64,000 bases of DNA from Artemia franciscana (GCF_032884065.1 NW_027062618.1:1344848-1408847), one strand, 5' to 3'; positions 22,850-35,910 are shown, counted from the first letter of the stretch. A program made the numbers and translations. Notes: generated by a model not told the origin, from the sequence alone.

Positions 22850-24260
22850 TTTCCGGTAGGGAAAGGGGAAAGGGCAGTAGCCAAACTCCCTTTTGCAGTA
22901 ATTCTTATCCGTTTTAAGTTTAACTTGAACATTGAATTTAATCCCCGGAGGCATAGCAATTAGACTTTGTGACTATTTTGAATAAAATTGCTTTTTGAGA
23001 TTTCTATCACTGTAAAGAGGAGTGTCTGAAAGGACAGGAGTAGGGGGACAGTTGCCCTTCGTTCCTTTTTCAACTTCCCTATCCCTATCAGCATTATTTT
23101 TGAGTTCCAGTTTAATACGCTTATCCATTCCTTAGATATTGCTATTGTATGCTTTCGAGAGCTATTCTGCATATAACGTGTTTTGATTTTGTTCGATATA
23201 TTTTTTTTTAATGTGAAATGATTTTGTTTAAATTGTTAAAATAGACCCTTAGTCTATTTGGAGACTCAGGATCAGACATGTCCTTTTTCCAATAATCAAC
23301 CTTATACAAAAACAACGAACAATTTACATTATATACACCATTTACCTTGAGGGCTATTGGGGGTTCTGTCATCCTCTGGAAGCCTAGTTATTTGACTTTT
23401 TGGCTATTGTGAACAAGATGGCTATTCAAATTTTTTATCCGAGGTCTTTGGAAAGATTACAGCTCAGATGGGCATGGGAGGGAAACTAGTTGCCCTCCGA
23501 CCCTTTTTCAACACCCCCCTCAACATGCCCTGAAAGCTTGAACTTAATACACTCAGCTGTTTTCGAAATATTGCTGATACGGCCTTTTGACAGCCTGTAT
23601 TCACACAGTATACTATTAGTATTTATCTTTACTCAGTTAAATATGCCACTCAGCATTCCCCGAAGTTTCCCTTTAATATTCATATTTTTTTCGAACACAC
23701 ACAGAATCAAACATTCTTCTTTTTTCTAATGGTATGTCCTCCAACAAAAAAAGTGTAAACTATATAATTTACAATCCTTGCCATGTGGGTTTTTGGGGCA
23801 TTGCATCCCGTAGATATGGATCCTAGACCTTTTGCCTATTTTGAGCTAGATCGGTTTTTCAAAGTTTTGATTGAGGGGAATCCAAAAAGGGTGAAGGGGG
23901 TCATTTAGCCCTTTAATCCTTTTTCAACATCCCTCTCAACATACCATGTAAGTATCAACTTAATACCCTCAACCGTTCGTTATATATTGCTGATTCCCCT
24001 TTTGACAACCACATGTATATGTTTTGATAGTGTTCGGCATTCCTCTTCAAAGTTATAGAGGGCTATGTCCTCCCCATAGGTATAGTTATTTGACCTTTAG
24101 ACTCTTTTGAACAAGGTAGCCAGCTAAAAATTTTGATCAAATGTTTTGGATATAAGGCAGCTAAAGAGGACATGTTAGGGGGGCTGGGAGCCCTCCAACC
24201 ATTTTAAAAATCTCCCGAAACATGTTCTGAAAGCTTCAAGTTAATACTCTTTGTCAGATG
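22850..24260. repeat. Degenerate repeats related to the ~115-bp family
   Basis: Blocks with CCTTTTTCAACA, CTGAAAGCTTGAACTTAATA and ATATTGCTGATA recur near 23060, 23503, 23916 and 24200, spaced about 284-443 bp apart and alternating with G-rich AACTAGTTGCCCTCC blocks. No gene is seen. Confidence 0.6.
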
Positions 24261-24369
24261 CGACGCTATAACGTTGCCCATAGTAGAGACCATACGGCTC
24301 CAAATTTTTTAGTATTCATTATTTTTTTTCCAGAGGCACTTCGTATTGAAGAGGACGTCGCATAAACAT

Positions 24370-27300
24370 AAACGTCGCATAAACTGGGCTCATTCGATTG
24401 AAAATTGGAAGTCCTAGTGCCCTTTTTAACAGTCAAATATGATCGTAAGGCAACTAGCCCCCCACGTCCTTTTTCCCGAATTTTTTTTGAGATGGCTGTT
24501 TTGTTAAAAAAGGTCCAAATATAACAATACTCAGGTGTCGACACAACCCCCCACGGCCCGGGAGCAGGAGTTGTAAGTTATGCCCTGGGAGAGTATATGG
24601 TTCTTATGGAAAAGATGCTCGTATGAACTTCAAAGAGGGCTTAAATGTTTAGAAATTAAAAGTTCTAGTTCACTTTTTAATAGTCAAAAGAGAGCGGAGG
24701 GCAACTATCCCCCCCTCCTCCATGCCCTTTTTCATCAAACCCTTCCGATAAGAACTTTGAAATGACCATTAAAAAAAAATCCATTCAAAGGTCATACAAC
24801 GAAAACTCCAGGATCTACACAACAGCCTTTGGCCCGGGAGCAGGCGTCCTAAATTATGCCCTGGGGGAATACATGGTTCTTATGCAAGGGGTGCTCGTAT
24901 AAACTTCAAAGAGGTCTCATTTGATTGGAAATTCAAAGTTCCAGTTCAAATTTTAAGACTCAAAAGGGATCGGTGGGCATCTACCCACCCACCTCCATGA
25001 AACTTTTCCCCCAAATGCATCCGATAAAAATTTTGAGATAGGCATTTTGTTAAAAATAGTTCGAAGATCAAATATTAAAAATTCCGATGTTGACACAAAC
25101 ACAAGGCCCTGGGGTAGGCGTTTTAATTTATGTCCTGGGGGCATATATGGTACTTACGGAGGGAATGCTCGTACAAACTTCAGAGAGGGCTCATTTGATT
25201 TGAAATTGAAAGCTCTAGTTCATTTTATAAGAGTCAAAGGAAATTGTACGACAACTAACCCCCCACCCACAAAGCCCTTTTTCCCAAACAAAGCTGATTT
25301 AAATTTTGGGATAGCCATTTTTTTTAAAAATAGTTCAAAGGTCAGATATGGAATGCTCCGGTGTCGATAAAACCCCTCAGGGCCTGGGAACAGTTGTTGT
25401 AGGTTATGCCCTGGGGGTATATATGGTTGTTGAGGAATGGATGCTCGTATAAACTTTTGAGAGGGTTCAATTGAAAGTTCTAGATCACTTTTAAAGAGTA
25501 AAAAGAGCTGAGAGCAAATAGCCCCCTCTCTAGCTCTTTATTCTCCAAACCCGTCAGGTGCAATTTTGAGACAGCCATTTTTTAAGCAGTTCAAACATCA
25601 GATAACAAAATTTACAGGGTCTACACAGAGTTCCAGATCCCCGGGGGCAAGTGTTTTAAGTCATACCTCGAAGGCGTATAAGGTTTTTATGTAAGGGGTG
25701 GTCGTATAAACATCAAAGGTGTCTCACTTGATTAGAAACTCAAAGTTCTAGTTCACTTTTTAAGAGTCAAAAGAGATCCGAGGGCAATTAGTTTCCACTA
25801 GCCATTTTTCCCAAAACCCATCCATGACAAATTTTGAGTTAACCATTTTTTTAATTAGTCCAAATATCAGATTCCAATGCCTCCGAAATCAACACGCCCC
25901 GTCAGAGCCCAGGGGGAAAGTGTTTTAAGATATGCCCCGGAGGTGTATAAGGTTCTTATGTAATGGGTTTTCGTATAAAATTCGAAGGTGGCTCGTTTGA
26001 TTGGAAATTGAAAGTTCTAGTTACCTTTTTATAAGTCAAAAATTAACGGAGGTTATCTCCCCCTGGCACAAAAACCCTCTTTTCCCCAAATGTATCAAAT
26101 GAAAGTTTTGAGATAGACAATTCGTTTGAAATAATCCAACGATAGGATAACAAAAACTTTGTTGTAAACAAATCCCCCCCCCCAGAGCCTGGGGAAGGGT
26201 TGTAACTTATGCCATAGGGGAATATAAGATTCGTAGGGGAAAGGTGGTCATATAAACTTCGGAGGGGACTTATATGATTGGAAATTGAAAGTTCTAATTC
26301 ATCTTTTAAGAGTCAAAAGTGATCCAACGGCGACTCACCCCCTCCCTCTCATCCTCCTTTTACTTAAATGTGTCCAATCAAATTTTTTTATAGCCATTTT
26401 TTCAAAACCGGACCAAACATAATATAACAAAACTCCAGAAATAAAACACCCCCCCCCCTGTCCAAGAATCCGGGGGCAAGTGTTGTAAAATGTGCCATGG
26501 GTTCATATAAGGTATTTATGCAATATGGTTGCATAAACTTCAAAGGGTGCTTATTTGATTGTAAATCAGAATTTCTAGCGCCCTTCCCAAGAGTCAAAAC
26601 TGCTCAGAGGGCAAAGAGCCCCCCCCCCCAAGGCAATTTTCCCCAAAAGCATCCAATAAAAATTTTGAGACGACTATTTTGTAAAAATAGTAGAAATACA
26701 ACCCTCAAGGGCCCGGGGCAGGCGTTGTAAGTTATTTCCTGGAGGCGTATATGGTTCTTATGAAAGGGATGACTGTAAAAACTTCCGAGAGGGCTTGTTT
26801 GATTTGAAATTTAAAGTTCTAGCTCACTTTTTCAGAGTCAAAAGAGATCCAAGGGCAAATAGCTCCCCCTCCAGTCCTTTTGTTCCCAAACCCTTCCAAA
26901 ACAAATTTTGATACAGCCATTTGTTTGAATAGCTTGAACATCAGATAACAAACAACTCTGGGTCTACACAACCCCCCAGATCCTGGAAGCAAGTGTTTTA
27001 AGATATGCCCCGGAGGTGTATAAGGTTCTTATGTAAGGGATGTTTGTATAAACATTGAAAAAGGCTCATTAAAGTTCTAGCTCACTTTTTAAGAGTAAAA
27101 AGAGCTCTGAGCGCAACTAGTTATTCCTAGCCTATTTAACTTTTGTCCTATTTTTAATAATTGGTTAAAAATAGTTCCAAGGTAACATAAAGCAACTCTG
27201 GTGTTGACACAACCCCCTATCCTTGAGATAACATTGTAAGTTGTTCTCAGTGGTCTTATATGGTTCTTATGGAAGGGATGCTCGTATAAACTTTGGAGAG

Positions 27301-28380
27301 GGCTCATTTGCATGGAGATTGTAAACTTTAGTTCACTTTTAAGAATAAAAAGAGCTTCAAGGGCAACTAGCCCCCCCTCTCTAGCCCTTTTTTCCCAAAC
27401 GCACCCAATACAAATTTTGATATAGCCATTTTTTAAAAATAGTTTAAAAATCAGATAAAAAGAATCTGGGGTCTCCACAGCCCCCCTAGATCCTAGAAGC
27501 AAATGTTTGAAGTTATGCTGCGGAGGTGTATAAGGACCTTATGTAAGGGGCGTTTGTATAAACATCGAAGGTGGCTCATTTGATTATAAATTGTAAGTGC
27601 TAGTTCAGTTTTTAAGAGTAAAAAGAGATCCGAGCGCAAATAGTTCCCCCTAGCCCTTTTCCCCCAAATCCATCTGATACAAATTTTTAGATAATCGATT
27701 TTTTAAATAGCTCATACATTAGACAAACAAAAGCTCCGGGGTTGACAAAACGCCCCAGAGCCAATGGGCAAGTGTTCTAAGTTATGGCCCGGAGAGGTAT
27801 AAGGTTTTCATGTAAGGGTTGGTCGTATAAAGTTCGAAGGTGGCTCATTTGAATGGAAATTGTAAGTTCTAGTTACCTTTCTATGATTCAAAAGTTACGG
27901 AGGGCATCTACCCCCCCCCCTGACACAAACACCTTCTTTTCCCTAAATGCATCAAATGCAAATTTTGAGATAGCCAGTTCGTTTGAAATAGTCCAGCGAT
28001 AAGATAACAAAAACTTCGTTGCAAACATCCCCCCCAGAGACCGGGGAAGGGTTAAAACCTCTTCCATGGGGGTATATAATGTTCTTATGGAAGTGGTTGT
28101 CATATGAACTTTGGAGGGGATTCAAATGATTAGAAAGTGAAAGTTCTAATTCAAATTTTAAGAGTCAAAAGTGATAGGATAGCGTCTAACAAATACCCTC
28201 CCACCCCTCTCGATGCATCCAATCAAATTTTTTATATAGCCATGTTGTTTCAAATAAACCAAAGATAATATACTAAAAACTAAAGGGATAAAACAGCCCT
28301 CCCCGCAAGCACCCAGGGTAAAGTATTGTAAATGTGCCCTGGGGCATACAAGGAAAATAATGGTCATATAAACCAATTTA
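24370..28380. repeat. Satellite array, ~270-bp monomer, about 15 copies
   Basis: The landmark TATATGGTTCTTATG (or variant) occurs near 24596, 24869, 25146, 25420, 25676, 25946, 26222, 26505, 26748, 27017, 27255, 27525, 27800 and 28073. Spacings are 238-283 bp. Each monomer also has GAAAGTTCTAG, AGAGTCAAAAG, a C-rich run, AAATTTTGAGATAGCCATTT and TAAGTTATGCCCTGGGG. Monomers from 27255 on match those from 25420 on in the same order at an offset of about 1.85 kb. Short frames here are chance openings. Confidence 0.9.
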
Positions 28381-28399
28381 GATACATCAAAAGAATCAG

Positions 28400-29440
28400 A
28401 TTTTTATGTTGATTCCAAATATATACGTTTCATCAAGTTCAGTTATACCAATCAGAAGTTACGAGCCTGAGAATATTTGCCTTATTTTTGGAAAAAGGGG
28501 AAAACACCCCATTGAAAGTCATAGAATCTTAATGAAAATCACACCGTGACATTTCTCATATCAGAGAACCCTAATGTAGAGGTTTTAAGCTCCTATCTCT
28601 GGAAATATGGAATTTTATAAGTTTTGCAAGAAGAAATATCACAGATGCGTGTTTATTTCTTGTCTTTTCCCAGAGGTGACCGTATTGATCCAATGGGCCC
28701 GGATTGTCGTGAGAGGGTCATTCTAACGGAAGTTGAAAGCTCTAGCGTTTTTTAAGTAATCAAAAATTGGGGCGCAACTAGGCCCCTTCCCACGCCACAT
28801 TTTATCCCAAAATTGTCTGATAAAAATTTTGAGATAGCTGTTCTGTTCAGTATAGGAAAAAGGCCCAATAACTATGTCTTTGAATATAACATGACCCCAC
28901 AGCCCCTAGGTAAAAGGTCTTTGAGTTATAAAATTTGCCCATTGTTTACGTATAGGATTTGTTATTGAAAAGTATGCATACATTTTTCGGGTGGGGAGGA
29001 AAGGAAAAGTTTTCTGCTGGGAGATTTTGTATGGGAAGAATTTCCAGTAATAGGGAAGTTTTCAATAAGTGAAATTTTCAGGGAAATATGATACAGGGGG
29101 ATTTTGCCAGAATTCGTATACGAAATTTCTTTATATGTTTTGCTTTCTCTTTACCGACTCAATTTTACGCGTGGAGATGTTAATTGTAACTTTCCAGGGT
29201 GAAATTTCACCTGGATTGAGTCGTTCAGAGAATATTTTCGTGGGGAGAGAGATCTTTCCGTAGAGGTTTAGCTAGTTTTCCTGGCGTTATTTCAAAACAA
29301 TCAGAAATTAAATTAGGAAGAAAAAGTTTTTTCGACTGAAAATAAGGAGTAACATTAAAACTTAAGACAAACAGAAATTATTAAGTAAATGAGGTGGTTG
29401 CCCCTCCCAAACACCTCGCTCTTTACACTAAAGTTTTTCG
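28400..29440. repeat. Interspersed modular repeat, forward copy
   Basis: From ATCAAAAGAATCAGATTTTT and AAGTTACGAGCCTGAGAA through CAGATGCGTGTTTATTTC, TTGATCCAATGGGCCCGGAT and GGGGCGCAACTAGGCCCC to a half hairpin module (29318-29440) that lacks its right arm. Confidence 0.8.
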
Positions 29441-29597
29441 GCACTCTTGAAAAAGTTGTTTTTGTGTTCAAAGTGTTGTTTTTGTCGATTAAACCGAACT
29501 CAATTTTCTTTTTAAAGTTCGGGAGTAACAGTCCCTAAGAATATTCTAGCTTACCTGCAAGTAAAGCGCTTAAACCCAGCTTAAAGAAGATAAAATA

Positions 29598-30500
29598 AAA
29601 AAAACAATTTTTTTTTAACGGAAAGTAAGGAGCAACATTAAAACTTAGAACGAACAGAAATTACTCCGTATGAAAGGGGCTTTTCCTCCTCAATGCATTG
29701 CTGTTTACGCTAACGTTTGACTCTTTCTCTTAACTCTACTTTTTAAAACAGAAGAAACTTTAGCGTAAAGAGCGGGGCGTTGAGGAGGAAAGGCCCCTTT
29801 CATATACGGAGTAATTTCTGTTCGTTTTAAGTTTTAATGTTGCACCTTACTTTCATTTAAAAAAACTTGTTTTTTTAATTTAATTTCTGGTCGTTTTTGA
29901 ATTAATGCATGTTTTGATCTTGGCTCTTCGCACATAAATAATTAAAACAAAATTTGCATATTAATTAATTGCAATTAATCGGAAGATGTTGAGAAAAAAA
30001 GAGTGAGAGAGGAGGCCTAGTTCCCCTCCAATTTTATGATTACTTAAAAATGCAACTAGAACTTTTAATTTTTTACAAACGTTTTCGTTGGTAAAAATTA
30101 TACGTAACTTACGAATTAACTTATGTAACGAACTTCTATATTCGTATGTTTTTATTGCGTATATGAGGGGTTCAACCTTCGTCGATACCTCGCTCTTTAC
30201 ACTAAAGCTTAAATGTCCCAATTCCTTAAGAATGACCTCTGAATCACAAAGGCTGTAGAATAAATAGTTGAAATCACTAAAAATACTGTAGCGTAAAGAG
30301 TGAGGTATAACGAGGAGGTAAACCCCTCATATGCGTAATAATTTTTGTTCGTTTTAAGTTTTAATGCTGCGCCTTACTTTCAGCAGAAAAAACTTTTCAT
30401 ATTTATTTTTTCATTGTTTTTTTTCAAATAATGCTAGAAAATCCTGCGCCCCCTTCATGAAAATTCTCTTCCCCCATGAGAAGTTCCTCCAGGAACTTCC
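29598..30500. repeat. Complete hairpin module plus reverse interspersed copy
   Basis: 29598-29876 is one of the cleanest palindromic modules. TAACGGAAAGTAAGGAGCAA at the left is mirrored by TTGCACCTTACTTTC at the right, with CTCTACTTTTTAAAACAG at the centre. 29877-30500 continues in reverse orientation (TTTGAATTAATGCATGTTTT, AGGAGGCCTAGTTCCCCTCC, TTAAGAATGACCTCTGAATC, ATTCTCTTCCCCCATGAG). Confidence 0.85.
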
Positions 30501-31239
30501 TAGGGGGGGGGGGGGGTGATAGCAAAACTTTTGTATGTAGTTTTTTGTACCTCTAAATTGCACATACATTTTGATTTCTACTCGTTTTAGGATTTAATTG
30601 TTCAATTGTCTCAGTACATTTTATTTTTTTCTTGATTTGATCATTAATTTTGATTTTTGTTCATTTGAGGTTTCAATTGGTCGCAAACATTAGTTTTTGG
30701 TCATTTTAATTTCGAATTATTATAGGACTTTATTTCTACTCGTCTTAAGTAATAAAATAGATTATTATGCTTTTTTGAAAGGCTTTTTTGTCGGAAAGTT
30801 TTTAAAAATTAATTTTTGTTCGTTTTTGATTGCCAAATTTAATTTTTGGTGAATTTAGCGAATATTGCTCCAGTTGTTCAAGTTTTTGGAGTAATAATTA
30901 AAATTTTAGATTCTAATTTAGAATTTTACGTTGCATAAGGTGATCTTAACGTTGTCTCTGATTGCATTTAGTGTAGTTATTGCATAAATTTCGTTCAATT
31001 TGAAATCAAGATTTGGGAGGGCTCTTGAACTAAAATTTTAAATCATCAGTTAATGTAATCGAAAAAAATTTCGTGGGAGAATGTTTAAAAATACATGAAT
31101 GAAAATAGAATGAGAGAATAAATGTTTAATAGAGAAATCCCTTAGCTCCCTTTATTTCTTACTCTTTCACTCTTTTAATTACTTTGACGTGAGTAATTGC
31201 TAAGTGTGGAGTGAAAAAAATGGCATTCTGACAACCTGG
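30501..31239. other. T-rich stretch without a gene
   Basis: Degenerate repeats of an ATTTTTGTTCGTTTT-like word occur at about 50-60 bp intervals. No coding region is seen. Confidence 0.5.
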
Positions 31240-32140
31240 ATAGGCATCATGTCCTTTGATTGAGTTCAAAATCCCTCACAAAATTCTGGAAAGTTCAAAC
31301 TTAATACCTTGACCGTATTTGAAATATTCCACATACGCTCTTTTAACAACCTGGAAGCAAGTAATATCTATGAATTTATCTCAATATCTTTCTTTCTTTA
31401 AAATCATGACTAAATACCCTTGCTGTTCCTGAAATATTGCAGACAATTTTAAAAACGTGGATTCACATAGTATCTTTTGATTTAGTTCAACAGCCCTCAA
31501 CATTCCTTCCTTGAGATTTTCAACTAAATACCGTTAACCGTTGCTGAGATTTTGCGGATAGACCCTATTGACAACTAGGATTCATATAGCGTCTATCGAT
31601 TAAGTTCAGTATCTTCCTTAACATTCTCTGAAAGTTTCAACTTAATTGCGACTAAGATATTGAGGACATGCTATAATGGCAACCTTAATAATCTTATCTT
31701 TTCATGATATATCACTTTTAGAATCTTTTGACAACCGATGTGCCCATAGTATTTTTAAATTCAACATCTCCTGAAAATTTCAATTTATTAATCCTTAACC
31801 ATTCTTAAAATATTGAAGGTACGCCGTTTTCACAACCTGGATGTGCACAGTGTCTTTTGGTTTAGTTTTTAAGTCCCCTTAACAGTCCCTGAAAGTTTCT
31901 ACTCAAATCCTCAACCATCCTTGAGATCTATCTAGACTTGCGCATATGCACCCTTCAAACAATCTAGCTCTATTTAGTGTCATTTGATTGAATTAATTCC
32001 CTACTCAGTATTCTCTGAAAGTTTCAGCTTAATACCCATAGTAGTTCCTGAGATATTATAGATACTTCCTTTAAACACTGGATGAAGATAAAATCTCTTG
32101 ATTTAGTTCAACATTCCTCTCAATTTTCCCGGAAATGTTT
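31240..32140. repeat. ~115-bp tandem repeat array, left arm of an inverted pair
   Basis: The phase marker GATTTAGTTCAACA (with variants) recurs near 31253, 31372, 31482, 31597, 31860, 31983 and 32098. Each unit also has CTGAAAGTTTCAACTTAATA and CCTGAGATATT. Positions 31600-32130 are the reverse complement of 34490-35025. Confidence 0.75.
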
Positions 32141-32859
32141 CAGGCAAAACCAGCAAAAAAGGAAGAAGTGGAAAGGCATCTTGAACGTCGCCATTAATTT
32201 CACAGGAGGTGGTACATAAATATTATCAGGTACTTCCTTTTATCGAGGTTTAAATGGAAAATTTGGATTTTATATTTACATTTAATAAATTAAATGGTTA
32301 TAGTTACGTAGCAACTAACCTTAAGTAAAGAGTGACTCGTGTTTACAGTAACCAGACCTTAAAAAAATGCTTTGTAGCAACATACATAATAAAAAAATCA
32401 AAATTTATAATAACTCCAGAGATATCTATTTCTCGTTTTTCTTTTTTTTTAGGCTACCCAAGAAAAGTTACAAACCTGAGACAGTTTGTTACATTTTCAA
32501 GAAAAAGGGAGAAAACTTTCGCAACCATGTTTTTTTTTCATTCACGTACTGAATTCAGTTTCAAATTTATCCTAGCAAATCTTCTGCCATTTATTTTTTA
32601 ACATGTATTCGATCGTCAAATTTAGTTGTTACTGCATAAAAGAAACTAAGTGCCAGAGAAATTGTGTTAACCCTCAGGCAAATTTTCACGCTACCATTGC
32701 TACCAATCTAGGACGCTACCTATCAGTTTGCAAGTATTCATATATGCAATTTAGCAGCAATTCGTGAATTTTTATGGAGAGGAGCTTATGGACGCACACC
32801 ATGTGTGGATATGCCTGGGCATGATTTGAAAAAAAGATTTGAAATTAAACAAAAAGAAA

Positions 32860-33125
32860 AGAACTTGTTCAAATTAATCTAAGGAGTGACATTAAAAACA
32901 AAAAACAGAAGTTATTCCGTGTATGAGGGGGTCTGACCCCTGTCAGATCCCCCTCCTCTTTTCTTTAAAGATTTTATAGTGGTATAAAAATACTCCTTAT
33001 TCCATTTCAGCAGTCCTTTTCAGGCGGATTCAGGATGGTACAATTCTCCTCATATACGGATTAATTTCTATTCGTTTTAAGTTTTAGTGTCAATCCATGT
33101 TTTCATTTGAAAAAAGGTTGTTTTC
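32860..33125. repeat. Hairpin module, divergent
   Basis: TCTAAGGAGTGACATTAAAA at the left and CATATACGGATTAATTTCTA...TTTTAAGTTTTAGTGTC at the right retain the module's palindromic order. Confidence 0.6.
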
Positions 33126-33181
33126 TATTTAATTTTTGCGTGTGGCCATTATTTGTGTATAAGAAAGGCCGCTTTGCAGGC

Positions 33182-33321
33182 CTTTCAATGGTACCTACCT
33201 CGCTCAAACATGATTGCAAGGAGCTAAGGTCTTTTGCCCTGCAAAAACTGCTTTTATATATAGCAGTCAAAGAGCTGGCTTCTTTGGCTGGTAAGGACAG
33301 TTCTACTCCTAGCCTTCCTTG
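33182..33321 (+). other. Possible isolated exon, unrecognised
   Basis: An open frame reading ...TSLKHDCKELRSFALQKLLL and then YIAVKELASLAGKDSSTPSL ends at a TGG|GTAAGT splice-donor consensus. A CTTTGCAG acceptor-like site lies just before it. The composition is protein-like and amphipathic. No family is recognised, and no partner exon can be identified. It lies on the same strand as the cyclase, inside its intron 1, but does not belong to the cyclase sequence. It may be a captured exon, a nested gene or chance. Confidence 0.25.
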
Positions 33322-33904
33322 GTAAGTCTGGGATCAGTCTTATCGTTTACAATACCGGGTTTCAAGCTTGTTTTACTTCAGATTGTTGATTTTTTGCTTA
33401 TGAATTATAAACAGACCTTTGTCATCGTTCCAGACATAAAAATTTGTTTACAATGGAAAGAAAAAACCTTCTAAGCTTTGGCAATAAAAAGGTGATTGAT
33501 GTTGATGAAGCTAAATCTGTAGAGCATTGTCGAAACTGGAAGTTTTCCCATTTGCATGAGGTAGTTCTTATTTTAAATTTGTGAGACGTGTTTAATTTAC
33601 AAATAGAGAGCTAAAATTTGACCAAGAATTGTGAGTTCAGACACCCGAGAAAACATCTTTGAGGCTGTGAAAATGGACTAAAGGTCTGGGGAAATATCAT
33701 TGTTGTTGCTGTTTGTAAAGTGGAACCAAGTCTAGCTGACCGTTTTTTCTTCCTATCTTTAAATTTGTTTAAATCACTTTGGGTGGGTCTGAAAGGGCTA
33801 AGGGTATTAAGGTGAAAGTTCAAGGAATGCTGACCTAAATCAAATAACACTAAATGCAGTCAGGTTATCAAAGGTCGTATCTGCAATATATTGGGAATGG
33901 ATTT

Positions 33905-34370
33905 GAAACTTTCAGGACCACTACTGCTACTACTACTATTGCAACTGCAACTTCGACTGTAACTACGACTACTTGCGACTGCGATATTTTTTACTGCGAC
34001 TATGACCGTGACAACTTGAGGCTTTGTCTGTAATTGTGACTACTTGCGATTGCAACTGTTTGTGACTATGATTACCTGCGACTGCGGCTACTTGTGACTG
34101 CGTCTGTTGCCGCTTGCAACTATAGTTATAACTACTGGCAACTGCGAATGTGACTAATACGGATTATAAATGCTTGTGACTGAGACTCTAACTACTTGTG
34201 AATATAGCTTGTTTTGATCGTGGCAACTTAAGACTGCAACTGTTTGTAGCTGTGACTACTTGCAGCTGTGACGAGGATTATTTGCTACTGCAACTTTATG
34301 TGAATGCGACCTTAGCTTCTTTTGTCTTTGACTAATATTACTAGTACTCAGATATTGACTGTGAATGGGA
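33905..34370. repeat. Degenerate trinucleotide-derived repeat (CTA/CTG/CGA type)
   Basis: Repetitive ACTACTTGCGACTGCGACT-like sequence. Its reverse complement type, AGTCGCAAGTAGTCACAGTC, fills 35160-35910. Confidence 0.8.
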
Positions 34371-34429
34371 TTGCCCCCCACTCGTGCTTCTACTATTGAA
34401 CTAAATCAAAAGAATTTAAGCACATCCTG

Positions 34430-35090
34430 TTTGTCGATAGAGCTCACTTTAATAGCTTAAGAATGGTTAAGTTTTAAAATGAATATTTCCGGGAAAATTG
34501 AGAGGAATGTTGAACTAAATCAGGAGATTTTATCTTCATCCAGTGTTTTAAAGGGAGTATCTATAATATCTCAGGAACTACTATGGGTATTAAGCTGAAA
34601 CTTTCAGAGAATACTGAGTAGGGGATTAAATTCAATCAAATGACACTAAATAGAGCTAGATTGTTAGAACGGTACATATGCGCAAATCTAGATAGATCTC
34701 AAGGATGGTTGAGGATTTGAGTAGAAACTTTCAGGGACTGCTAAGGGGACTTAAAAAACTAAATCACAAGACACTGTGCACATACAGGTTGTGAAAACGG
34801 CGTACCTTTAATATTTTAAGAATGGTTAAGGATTAATAAATTGAAATTTTCTGGAGATGTTGAATTTAAAAATACTATGGGCACATCGGTTGTCAAAAGA
34901 TTCTAACTGTGATATATCATGAAAAGCTAAGATTGTTAAGGTTGCCAATATAGCATGTCCTCAATATCTTAGTAGCAATTAAGTTGAAACTTTCAGAGAA
35001 TGTTAAGGAGGATACTGAACTTAATCGATAGTTGAAAATTTCAGGGAATGTTTGGTCGATTGTTGAATTAAACCAAAACACATCACATGC
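34430..35090. repeat. ~115-bp repeat array, right arm of the inverted pair
   Basis: Reverse complement of the 31240-32140 array, for example ATTGAGAGGAATGTTGAACT and CTGAAACTTTCAGAGAATAC. Arms of about 530 bp are separated by about 2.36 kb. Confidence 0.8.
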
Positions 35091-35159
35091 ATGCTGGTCG
35101 TCAAAATAGTGTTTTACCAATCTGCATGAACTTAAAATATTTTTTATTTAAATCAATAG

Positions 35160-35910
35160 TTTTAGTAGTCGTACAAGTAATCATAGCCGTTGAAGTAGCA
35201 ACAGAAGTCGCAGTCACAGTTACAATTATAGTAGTAGTATATGGTAGTCGCAGTCGCAAATGGACGCAGTCGTAAACTATCGCAGTTACAGTCCCAAGTA
35301 GTTTCAATTGCTGTCGCAAGTAGTCACAGTCACAAGTAGTTCCAGTCGAAAGTATTCAAAGCCACGAGTAGTCACAGCTTTAAGCAGTCATTTTACAAGT
35401 AATCGCAGTCGTAAGTAGTCACTGTTACAAATAATTGGCATCGCAGGAAGTCCTGGTCACAATTAGTCGCAATTAAAGTCATAGCTAGTAGCAGCTGCAG
35501 TCACAAGCAGTTGGAGTTGCAATGAGAACTAGTCACAATTAATAGTAGTCTCAATTGTAAGTAGTCACAACCGCAAAAAGTACCGCATAGTCAAGACAAG
35601 TTTCCGTAGTTATAAGTGGCTACAGTCACAAGTAGTCGCCATCGCAAGTTATCACAGTCACAAGTAGTCGTCGCAGTCACAAGTAGTTACAGTCGCAGTT
35701 GCAAGTAGTCGCAGGCACAAGTCATAGCAGTGAGAACCAGTTGCAGTTATAAGCAGTCACAGTTGGAGGCTGTTGAAGTCGCAAATAGTCCCAGAAGAAA
35801 GCAGTCGCTATAGCAAGTAGTCACAGCTGTAAGTAGCTGTATTCACACGCAGTCACAGGTCTTGGTAGTAGAAGCAGCAGTTGCAGTAATAGTAGTAAGC
35901 ACATAGAATC
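35160..35910. repeat. Degenerate minisatellite, AGTCACAAGTAGTCGC type
   Basis: Dense 6/12/18-bp variants of AGTAGTCACAGTCGCA over about 750 bp, with no open frame beyond chance. Confidence 0.85.

Noticed and set aside
24596..28080. TATATAAGG words in satellite monomers as promoters
   Set aside because: Expected by chance in AT-rich monomers and not accompanied by any gene.
24370..28380. CRISPR-like regular spacing
   Set aside because: Monomers are ~270 bp with no short repeat/unique spacer pattern; it is a satellite in an animal genome.
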